Shown here one piece after another: positions 7,126 to 14,065 of a stretch of DNA of 36,891 bases (its first letter is position 1; every line of letters starts with the position of its first letter). The notes beneath the pieces were generated by a model. It ran no database searches. It had not been told where the DNA came from and saw nothing but the letters and a program-made list of their open reading frames with translations. Position numbers and translations under genes: made by a program. The DNA comes from Fodinibius halophilus (GTDB lineage Bacteria > Bacteroidota > Rhodothermia > Balneolales > Balneolaceae): the NCBI RefSeq assembly GCF_011059105.1, contig NZ_JAALLS010000013.1, forward strand, positions 1-36,891. Reading direction: 5' to 3'.

Positions 7126-8136
7126 ATGAGATACCTTAATAGTACCATCCTGATAACCATATTCTTATTGTGCTCTTTTCAGCTTAAAGCCCAAAAAGCG
7201 ACCGAGGTAGATTCTTCCTTTCAATCAAAGATAGACGAAGCATGGGCTGAAATACGTGATAACAATTCTGACAGCCTTCAAAATAAATATGCTAATCAGT
7301 TTTATAACTATTACAAAGAGCATCCCCAAACAAAAACAGGCAAAGAAGCGATTAAAAGTGCCTTTATGATGTGGGGCAATACCGGAGCAGCTGTAAAAGC
7401 TGATCAAGCCTTGCAACATATCAGTTACGATTCAAAACTGTGGTCAGCTATTATCAATAGTGTCAGTAATGCCTATCATAGAAGTGATGAACGAGAATGG
7501 GAAACAGATTTTGTTGACCTGGCTCATAAGTTAATCAACAATATCCCAGATCCTAAGAGTAAATCAGCGATTTTAATGAAACTGGCTGATTTTCATCTAT
7601 ATAAAAAGCATCATGAAAAAGCGGAAAAGCTATATAAAAAAATTATAAATCTGGAAGGCAGTGAATTTTATGTCAACAACGCCAAAGGAAACCTACATGA
7701 AATTAACAACCTTGGCGTGGAAAAAAAAGCTCCAGATTTCACTGCTAGCACACTCAATGGTGATAAATTTACCCTTTCCGAAGAAACTGAGAAAGTGGTA
7801 CTACTCGAGTTTTGGGCCACATGGTGTGGACCATGCAAACCCCAAATACCTCATCTTAAGAAATTACACAAAAAATATCCGGAAGAAGAGCTTCAAATTG
7901 TTGGTATTGCACTAAATAAAAACACAGATACGCTGCAAGAATTTATTGACAATGAAAGTATGAACTGGCCCCAGATTCAGCAAGAGAAAAAATGGAAAGG
8001 CAAAGTAGCTAAACTATACAATGCCAATCGCATTCCACGCACATTTATTATAGACGAGAATGGAAATATTGTAGCTAAAGATTTGCGTAGTGAAAAGCTC
8101 GAAGAAAAAATATCAGCTGTCATCAAAGCCAAATAG
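7126..8136 (+). CDS. TlpA-like thioredoxin-fold protein, exported
   Basis: The 336-residue protein starts with a signal peptide (residues 1-22, cleavage plausible after LKAQ). A helical region of about 170 residues, possibly TPR-like (ADFHLYKKHHEKAEKLYKKII), follows. The C-terminal domain is AhpC/TSA-Redoxin type: KAPDFTASTLNGDKFTLSE, then WCGPC at 233-237 and a cis-Pro loop RIPRTFIID. TlpA/ResA-type proteins keep periplasmic thiols reduced, for example during cytochrome c maturation; long versions with helical N-terminal domains are common in Bacteroidota. It has an ATG start at 7126 and no operon partner. The specific partner is unknown. Confidence 0.88.
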   Translation: MRYLNSTILITIFLLCSFQLKAQKATEVDSSFQSKIDEAWAEIRDNNSDSLQNKYANQFYNYYKEHPQTKTGKEAIKSAFMMWGNTGAAVKADQALQHISYDSKLWSAIINSVSNAYHRSDEREWETDFVDLAHKLINNIPDPKSKSAILMKLADFHLYKKHHEKAEKLYKKIINLEGSEFYVNNAKGNLHEINNLGVEKKAPDFTASTLNGDKFTLSEETEKVVLLEFWATWCGPCKPQIPHLKKLHKKYPEEELQIVGIALNKNTDTLQEFIDNESMNWPQIQQEKKWKGKVAKLYNANRIPRTFIIDENGNIVAKDLRSEKLEEKISAVIKAK

Positions 8137-8254
8137 TATTTGCTGTAGAGTTGTACTGCCTAACGAAACGGGTCGGTTATACCCAGAAGTTTGCCCCTGT
8201 TAACACCCCAAAAATAGATAAATATATAACTGCCACTCAATCTAAATGTAATAA

Positions 8255-8770
8255 ATGAATAACATAATAACGGAAAGTGACAGACTTAAAATCAGCGAGT
8301 TAAATATCGCAGACGCTAATTTTATTCTTCAACTAGTAAATGAACCGGCATTCCTGGAATATATTGGAGATAAGGAAATTCAAAGCCGCGAAGAGGCAAA
8401 AAAATTCATAGAACTTGGTCCTATTTCAAGTTATCGGGAAAATGGATTTGGGTTTTATCGGGTATCTCTAAAAGAAAATGATATTTCTGTTGGTATTTGT
8501 GGTCTAAAGCAACGCAAATCTCTGACCGTACCTGACCTGGGATATGCCTTCCTTAAAAATTACCGGGGCAAAGGATATGCTACAGAAGCTGGGCTTGCCG
8601 TATTACAATATGCCAAGAAAGACCTCGATATAGATACTTTGGCAGCTATTACCGCCACACATAATGAAGCTTCAATACATCTGTTACAAAAATTAGGATT
8701 CGATTTTGAAAAAAGAGTTCACTTGCCCGAATTTGATTCGGTAAGCAATCTCTATATGACAAATCTGTAA
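8255..8770 (+). CDS. GNAT acetyltransferase, RimJ/RimL-like
   Basis: The 171-residue protein has a single GNAT domain (Acetyltransf_3 type). It opens with ITESDRLKISELNIADANFILQLVNEP; motif A follows as DLGYAFLKNYRGKGYATEAGLAVLQYA (acetyl-CoA pyrophosphate loop RGKGYA); then come AITATHNEASIHLLQKLGF and FEKR. This is the standard pattern of proteins that acetylate N-termini or small molecules using acetyl-CoA. The substrate cannot be predicted. ATG start at 8255; single gene. Confidence 0.88.
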   Translation: MNNIITESDRLKISELNIADANFILQLVNEPAFLEYIGDKEIQSREEAKKFIELGPISSYRENGFGFYRVSLKENDISVGICGLKQRKSLTVPDLGYAFLKNYRGKGYATEAGLAVLQYAKKDLDIDTLAAITATHNEASIHLLQKLGFDFEKRVHLPEFDSVSNLYMTNL

Positions 8771-8838
8771 AGGAAATTTGTAGTTCTGCCCCAGTATTTT
8801 AATTTGTAAATACAAACTAACAAATATGGAGAGAACTT

Positions 8839-9186
8839 ATGGCTCAAAAAAAGCTACAGCCCGGTGAAGTCGTTAATCTGTATTCTTTAAAAACGGGAAT
8901 GCCCGAAGATGCTACCCTTGCCCTGATGAAAACCTCAGATATGGAAGCCATTCGTATGGTTCTTCCGAAAGGGAAAGAAATTACGGAGCACAGCGTAGAT
9001 GGAGAAGTATCGGTACAGTGCCTGGAAGGAAAAACAGAATTTAGTATCGAGGGAGAAACTAACGTTTTAACCAGCGGCGACTGGTTATACCTGGCACGTA
9101 ATCAACCCCATTCCCTGCACGTTCTTAGAGATACTATATTGCTGGTAACCATCCTTTTTGTGGGGCCCTCTTCTGAAGAAGAGTGA
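8839..9186 (+). CDS. Small cupin-domain protein
   Basis: The 115-residue protein has a cupin-like beta barrel: ITEHSVDGEVSVQCLEGKTEFSIEGE corresponds to motif 1, and LTSGDWLYLARNQPHSLHVL to motif 2 with its conserved P-H. Only some of the usual metal-binding histidines are kept (EHS and PHSLH), so metal binding is uncertain. The ATG at 8839 has GGAGAGA a few bases upstream (8827-8833). The gene follows the acetyltransferase on the same strand, 68 bases later. Function unknown. Confidence 0.8.
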   Translation: MAQKKLQPGEVVNLYSLKTGMPEDATLALMKTSDMEAIRMVLPKGKEITEHSVDGEVSVQCLEGKTEFSIEGETNVLTSGDWLYLARNQPHSLHVLRDTILLVTILFVGPSSEEE

Positions 9187-9301
9187 AAGTACGCTTTTAA
9201 CAAGTGTTGCCTTAAAATATAAGTAGCATAAGTCTCTTTCGCCGGGAGTATTACAATTGCTATATTATCGGGCCATCAAATTTTGAATTATTTTAGCAAC
9301 T

Positions 9302-10303
9302 ATGGATCCCGTTACACACGGTTTGATAGGAGCCTCAGCTACCCAGTCAATAAGCTCCAAAAAAGAACATCGCTATGCAGCAATCTCGGGCCTTCTTGCC
9401 GCAATGCTGGCAGACCTCGATATTTTAATCAGTGACAGCAGTGATCCCTTATTGAATATTGAGTTGCACCGACAATTTTCACACTCTATTATTTTTATTC
9501 CCTTTGGTGCACTCATAACAGCGGGGCTACTATGGTGGTTTATGCGGGATAAACTTCCTTTCAAAAGATTATATCTTTTTAGCCTGCTCGGATACGCAAC
9601 CAGCGGTATCACCGACTCGCTTACCAGTTATGGTACAAAGCTGCTGTGGCCTTTTCTGGATGAGCGGTTCTCATGGAACATTATATCGGTCTTTGATCCC
9701 CTGTTTTCTATTGGCGTTTTAACAGCTGTTGGTCTGGCCTTCTATTATCGAAATCGGAAATCAGCGCAATTAGCCTGGGCCTGGATTTTTATCTACCTGC
9801 TTTTTGGGATGCTACAACATGAGCGCGGGCAGAGTATAGCCCAAGAACTCTCATCCAAAAGAAATCACAAAATTGAACGGTTGGTTGTAAAGCCTACAAT
9901 CGCAAATACCCTGCTGTGGAGTATTCGATATGAAGCTAATGATACGCTTTATGCAGACGGCGTTCATCTTATGCCCTTTACTAAAGCCACCATTTATGAA
10001 GGAAATGCTGCACCCATGTTAGATTGGCAAGAAAAATATGACTCGTATCGGGGAACGACCCTTTATAAAGATATTAAACGCTTTAACACCCTTTCTGATG
10101 GATATCTTATTCAACATCCCCGGCACTCAAATATCATCGGTGATGGACGTTATGCATTACTCCCTACGGCTATAAACCCGCTATGGGGTATTGAGGTTGA
10201 TACCACCAACACCGCTGAACATACCCCCTTTAAAACATTTCGCAATCCAACCCCCAAAGTCCGCACCACTTTTATTGATATGCTGCTCGGGCGGTCCCTT
10301 TAA
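9302..10303 (+). CDS. YdjM-like metal-dependent membrane hydrolase
   Basis: The 333-residue protein begins with MDPVTHGLIGA, followed by GLLAAMLADLDIL and HRQFSHSIIFIPFGALI. This H...D...HR-x-x-HS pattern and the surrounding membrane spans define the YdjM/LexA-regulated inner-membrane hydrolase family (PF04307). At least four membrane spans occupy about residues 55-180. The C-terminal half (from about 185) is soluble, with a beta-rich segment. Phospholipase-like activity has been suggested for relatives, but the substrate here is unknown. ATG start at 9302; single gene. Confidence 0.85.
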   Translation: MDPVTHGLIGASATQSISSKKEHRYAAISGLLAAMLADLDILISDSSDPLLNIELHRQFSHSIIFIPFGALITAGLLWWFMRDKLPFKRLYLFSLLGYATSGITDSLTSYGTKLLWPFLDERFSWNIISVFDPLFSIGVLTAVGLAFYYRNRKSAQLAWAWIFIYLLFGMLQHERGQSIAQELSSKRNHKIERLVVKPTIANTLLWSIRYEANDTLYADGVHLMPFTKATIYEGNAAPMLDWQEKYDSYRGTTLYKDIKRFNTLSDGYLIQHPRHSNIIGDGRYALLPTAINPLWGIEVDTTNTAEHTPFKTFRNPTPKVRTTFIDMLLGRSL

Positions 10304-10403
10304 GAATCAAAAATAAACCCTCCGGGAAATTATTGGGGAATCAAATAAAAGGCCCTTATTTTAAAGGTTCATTTTTCACCTATCTATTTATTCCACTTTT
10401 TAC

Positions 10404-11243
10404 ATGTTCAAACTCGGTACCTACCAAACGCTCAACGTAGCTCGCATTACAGAATACGGCTACTTTCTTCAGAACACATCCAGTAAAACAGATGGTGAGG
10501 TTTTACTTCCCAACAAATTAGCCCTTCGGGAACTGCAAGAAGGAGAAAATGTGCGGGTATTTCTCTATAAAGATGGCGAAGAGCGTGTAACTGCTACCAT
10601 GCAAGACCCTGATGTCACGCTAAACGAAGTAGCTTTTCTAAAGGTGAAAGATGCGAATGATTTTGGAGCCTACCTGGACTGGGGCCTTGACAAAGATCTT
10701 TTCGTACCTCACAGTGAACAAATCGACACAATGCGAGAAGGTCAGCAGTACCTGGTGTATATGTACCTCGATGAACAGACCAACAGGTTAGCTGCTACAA
10801 CACGACTCGATCGTTTTATGGAGAGTGAGAATATAACAGTAGAAGAGGGCGAGAAAGTTGATCTCTGGATCTGGAAAGAAACCGATCTTGGTTATAAAGT
10901 TGTTATCAATAATACCCATGAAGGATTGGTTTATCATAATGAGTTTTTTGAAGATATCTTCTATGGAGATAAAACGGTGGGCTGGATCAAACAAGTACGA
11001 GACGATAACAAAATTGATGTCACCTTGCGCCCCATTGGATATGATAAAGTAGAACCTAATGCCCAACACATTTTGGAACGCCTGAGACACAAAGATGGCT
11101 ACCTGGACCTACATGATAAAAGTGATCCTGAAAAAATTCATAACCGGTTAGAGATGAGCAAAAAAACGTTTAAAAAAGCCATTGGTCGACTCTATAAAAA
11201 AGAGATTATTCGAATTGAAGATGATGGTATCTATCTCCGATAA
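10404..11243 (+). CDS. CvfB-like S1-domain RNA-binding protein
   Basis: The 279-residue protein matches the CvfB/YitL architecture: tandem S1-like beta barrels, then a C-terminal winged helix. The first S1-like segment is LGTYQTLNVARITEYGYFLQ with GEVLLPNKLA. The second is NEVAFLKVKDANDFGAYLDWGLDKDLFVP, and a third runs around GYKVVINNTHEGLVYHNEFF. The winged helix is at about 225-279 (MSKKTFKKAIGRLYKKEIIRIEDDGIYL). The name comes from Staphylococcus, where it affects virulence gene expression; the general role is RNA binding. ATG start at 10404. A hairpin with long A/T arms follows the stop codon. Confidence 0.9.
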   Translation: MFKLGTYQTLNVARITEYGYFLQNTSSKTDGEVLLPNKLALRELQEGENVRVFLYKDGEERVTATMQDPDVTLNEVAFLKVKDANDFGAYLDWGLDKDLFVPHSEQIDTMREGQQYLVYMYLDEQTNRLAATTRLDRFMESENITVEEGEKVDLWIWKETDLGYKVVINNTHEGLVYHNEFFEDIFYGDKTVGWIKQVRDDNKIDVTLRPIGYDKVEPNAQHILERLRHKDGYLDLHDKSDPEKIHNRLEMSKKTFKKAIGRLYKKEIIRIEDDGIYLR

Positions 11244-11267
11244 TTGAGGTGATCTCAGCCTCGTCAT

Positions 11268-11322
11268 GAATTCTTTTTTTAGCTCTTTGCCCTCCCCCAT
11301 ATCAGGAGCTAAAAAAGAATTC
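11268..11322. terminator. Bidirectional terminator-like hairpin after the CvfB-like gene
   Basis: Arms GAATTC-T7-AGCTC and GAGCT-A6-GAATTC form a stem of about 17 bp with one bulged T and a loop of about 20 bases. The T run lies in the stem, not after it, so it is an atypical terminator. It is the only structure between the gene ending at 11243 and the next one. Confidence 0.5.
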
Positions 11323-11591
11323 GCATTCAGTTGTATCTCCCCTCTGATTAGCTCCATTTCAACAGCTATAAATGTACCCTAACTAACACTCATTCATTGA
11401 GTATTTAAGAGTAAAAGTATGGGCCCTTTTGTTGGCTCAACTTTTTTTATAGAGAATTAATAATTAGCTCATAATTATATAAAAATTCCCCACCTATCAG
11501 CTATCAAAAAAAATGACTCTAATTGGGAACTTTGAGTATCAAACAGACTATAAACGAGCACACAAAAAACTTATTTTCGGAGGTACTCAAA

Positions 11592-11741
11592 ATGATTCAA
11601 CATTATATAAATCTCGCACTGGCCTATTTAGAAAAAGGAATTGAAATCGCAGGTTCCCAGTTGCTTACATACGAAGGTATGATTGGCTTATTCTTTGGTC
11701 TTTTCCTGGTAGGATTAGTCTCAAAAATTCGATCACATTAA
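11592..11741 (+). CDS. Small single-span membrane protein (49 residues)
   Basis: The ATG at 11592 lies 7 bases after a full GGAGGT (11579-11584), which is rare in this window and fixes the start. The frame also opens further upstream from a TTG at 11523, but that lacks such a site. The product is an amphipathic helix (IQHYINLALAYLEKGIEIAGS) followed by a membrane span (GMIGLFFGLFLVGLVSKI) and a short basic tail. I do not recognise a family. It could be a small membrane regulator or a type I toxin-like peptide; neither is shown. No antisense RNA or partner gene can be named. Confidence 0.6.
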   Translation: MIQHYINLALAYLEKGIEIAGSQLLTYEGMIGLFFGLFLVGLVSKIRSH

Positions 11742-12081
11742 GCGGTATTTTTACGGCAAACTCATTCTCATATTCTATCATTTCCCTCGCGTCCAGCCTC
11801 CTCTGTACTAGGTATGTAAGACGTATATTGAGTTCATCTAGAACCGGCGGACCCTGAAAATCATATCGTCTATCGTTTCAACTCAACTAAAATAGGCATT
11901 ATCTAGAACTACTATTAATACAACAACTATAAACCACTGCGCCTCTTATAATTACTTGCCTTTACCTAAAAAAATGGTCAGCGTGCTATTTCACTACTAC
12001 CTTATTCTTATATCCAATAAAATCAATGACTTATGTAAATTTAACCGAATCGGCTCATTTCTCAATATTACTGGCGCTTCT
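11742..12081. other. Gene-free stretch, no clear content
   Basis: AT-rich sequence between the small membrane protein and the decayed membrane-protein gene. I see no reliable gene, RNA or repeat. It may contain the eroded 3' end of the minus-strand gene ending at 12082. Confidence 0.4.
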
Positions 12082-12711
12082 TTAACAACTTATCTTCCCC
12101 TGCACTCCTGCCCTGTGAATGAAATTGCCCTTTGCTGCAAGGATGAATCCGATGGCAGTAAACTCTCCCAACAGAACAAAAATGAATACAAATATGCGCT
12201 CCAACAAACCGATAACTCTCCCCGTACTATATTCATCATCATCTACCTGTTTTGTATCATCACCCAGAAATTTGACGCCCAGCAATTTTAGCCAATAACG
12301 GAGTAGAATATTCATCTCATTGAGCACCAGAAGAAAGCCTAAAAGAACCCCCTGAACAACCACCCATTCCGTAGTTGCGAGACGCCCCTCTGCCAACAAA
12401 ACCTGATCCATAAAAGCCCCAACATTTCCCGCCAAATTATTTGCTTCCAAAGAAGTAATCGGACTACAAATAAGGGCTGCAAAAATAATCTAAAATACCA
12501 ACAACGGACCACGATTCTGTTGGAGTATCCAGACCTCTTTTTCTAGCCCTTTCAACAAAAACAACATTCCAATAAGATAAGCTGCCAGCAAAAACCATCC
12601 CGCATTAAACTGCAAAAATGGGAGCACTAAAAATGGTAGCGATCCAACCTTAAAGACCTCTTTCCATTCCAAGGGTTCATCTTGCAAAACAAAATATAAT
12701 CGGCCCAGCAC
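12082..12711 (-). pseudogene. Decayed multi-span membrane protein gene, third gene of the SatD/PycTM locus
   Basis: One minus-strand frame runs from about 12749 to 12082 but is broken by a TAG at 12490-12492. The 5' part codes for membrane segments (VGSLPFLVLPFLQFNAGWF, LLAAYLIGMLFLL). After the stop the same frame continues with more hydrophobic segments and ends with GRVIGLLERIFVFIFVLLGE and TAIGFILAAKG. That last part resembles the C-terminal module of DUF3307-type proteins, which are often found beside SatD genes. In those proteins the AAK is normally followed by more sequence, missing here. No ATG exists near the 5' end; a GTG at 12711 is the first usual start. Frame continuity across the stop argues for recent decay. 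Alternatives are two short proteins or a sequencing error at 12490-12492. Confidence 0.55.
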
Positions 12712-12739
12712 TGTGAGGTTAAGTACACACAGTAATATC

Positions 12740-13387
12740 TCAATAATAGCTCTTCAATTGATGGTTAATAATACCTGCCATATTCTCGCTTAATTCCCTG
12801 ACCACATCCAGGGAAGCTGCTTTTTTATTTTTATAAAATGCTGTTTTTGATATATCCAGCTCTTCAGTAATTGCCTTATAGTCAGCACCTTCTTTCAGCA
12901 TGTATAAAATTCGCAATCTATTTTTGTTCCATCCACGCACCTGTTTAGATAATAATTGTAAACTATTGTTTATAAGGTCAATCACCGGCAGATCCTGACC
13001 TGCAACACCGAGGTAAAACAAGAACCCACTCTCCTTAAGCACCTCAATCCCCTTTCGGGCAGCATGAAAAGCCGGTCCATCCATCCCAATAGCCTGTTCT
13101 TTATTTATGGGCGTATTTATCTCCCCTACCCCTACAGAAAAACGAACCCTGACCGGATACAATCCAGCTAGGATCTTGAGAATATCTGTGCATATTCCCT
13201 CTGCACTTTTAAACACTGCTTGGAATTCATCTCCAAGCGTGATGGTATAAGGAGATACTATCGTCCTACTTTCATTATTTAATGCTTCTAATAAAATGCT
13301 AAGATCATTCTGAAGTTTTTCTCGCTCCTTATTCGATAACTTCTTAGAATCCTCTATATCCGCTATAAGTACAATTAATTTATTCAT
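12740..13387 (-). CDS. SatD-family protein with nucleotidyl-cyclase-like motifs and C-terminal HTH
   Basis: The 215-residue soluble protein has two parts. Residues 1-120 carry the signature of the SatD family and look like a class III nucleotidyl cyclase/GGDEF fold: VLIADIEDS with D10, TLGDEFQAVF with D53, VRFSVGVGEI at 81-90, and DGPAFHAARKG at 103-113. In cyclases the two Asp, about 44 residues apart, bind the metals; the spacing here is 43. The Asn of the cyclase NxxxR motif is replaced by F107, while R111 is kept. Residues about 155-205 form a helix-turn-helix (YKAITEELDISKTAFYKNKKAA). The gene starts 14 bases after the stop of the PycTM-like gene, so the two are probably co-transcribed. 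Family call: good. Catalysis: inference only. Confidence 0.8.
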   Translation of the reverse strand: MNKLIVLIADIEDSKKLSNKEREKLQNDLSILLEALNNESRTIVSPYTITLGDEFQAVFKSAEGICTDILKILAGLYPVRVRFSVGVGEINTPINKEQAIGMDGPAFHAARKGIEVLKESGFLFYLGVAGQDLPVIDLINNSLQLLSKQVRGWNKNRLRILYMLKEGADYKAITEELDISKTAFYKNKKAASLDVVRELSENMAGIINHQLKSYY

Positions 13388-13401
13388 AAAGATGTACTTC
13401 G

Positions 13402-13878
13402 CTAAGAATGGCTATAAAGAAGATAAATTGATAACAACCATGGGACTATGGATAAAAACAAACAACCCATTGACCTTTGTACCCATTTATATTTTTTATT
13501 CGCAATTTCAGCATTCCGATGACACTGAGCCAATAAATCGTCAAGATATTCCTCATCACTCAACGCCTTAAATTCTTCAGTATACTGATCAGCTTGCTTT
13601 TTTGCTATCGCTCCAAAATAGATAAAAGAACCTGGACCTTCAGTCTCAGGTAAGATTGCAATTGCTGAAATAGCTACTGTAGTTAACAATAAAGCAAGAG
13701 TAACAATACCCAACCCCAAACCCCAACAATCAACTGAATCAGCAGTTTTTAGTAGAACAATCACAACCCCTATCATAGCTGTAGATATACTGAATATAAT
13801 TGAAATTCGAGATTCTGATGCTCTTACCCACTCCAACATTCTTGACAGACTTAGTTCCGCTTTTTCTATCTTTTCCAT
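13402..13878 (-). CDS. Pycsar-effector-type (PycTM, DUF5706-like) membrane protein
   Basis: From the ATG at 13878 the protein has 158 residues; a GTG at 13926 would add 16 residues and is less likely. The N-terminal helix (LSLSRMLEWVRASESRISII) leads into a membrane hairpin (about 25-44 and 53-76). A soluble segment with FIYFGAIAKK (85-94) and the conserved helix NAEIANKKYKWVQRS (122-136) follows, then a last span at about 137-155. This W...S-x-hairpin, YFG and NAxIAxxKYxW pattern is that of the PycTM effector of Pycsar anti-phage systems. In those systems a cCMP or cUMP signal makes the protein damage the inner membrane. The next gene codes for a cyclase-fold SatD-like protein. Binding of a nucleotide and toxicity are inferences from the family. 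Confidence 0.78.
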   Translation of the reverse strand: MEKIEKAELSLSRMLEWVRASESRISIIFSISTAMIGVVIVLLKTADSVDCWGLGLGIVTLALLLTTVAISAIAILPETEGPGSFIYFGAIAKKQADQYTEEFKALSDEEYLDDLLAQCHRNAEIANKKYKWVQRSMGCLFLSIVPWLLSIYLLYSHS

Positions 13879-13931
13879 ATCAATTTTTTTGGTGAATATT
13901 TGTATGTACGATACAAAAACTATCACAAAAC

Positions 13932-13958
13932 TTGCGAATTACAGGGTTTATATTTTTG
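13932..13958 (+). promoter_or_regulatory. Candidate promoter for the UPF0182 gene (TTG / TATTTTTG)
   Basis: TATTTTTG at 13951-13958 fits the Bacteroidota-type -7 element TAnnTTTG, with a TTG at 13932-13934, 16 bases upstream. It lies about 107 bases before the UPF0182 start codon, in the divergent gap with the PycTM-like gene. Pattern match only. Confidence 0.3.
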
Positions 13959-14065
13959 CGGTCTTATTTTGTTATACTTTTTTCTCTGTAATGCTTAATA
14001 TTTTTTGTTTCTTCTGGTATTGATGCAGTCCATAATTCATCCATTTATAACTCTATTTACTGCTT

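Noticed and set aside
11956-12291. Plus-strand frame of 111 residues opposite the decayed membrane-protein gene
   Set aside because: It overlaps the antisense of a frame with clear membrane-protein character and has no family resemblance; it looks like a shadow.
12490-12492. TAG read through as an amino acid (pyrrolysine or suppressor)
   Set aside because: No supporting genes are visible and the gene also lacks a normal start and C-terminus; decay is simpler.
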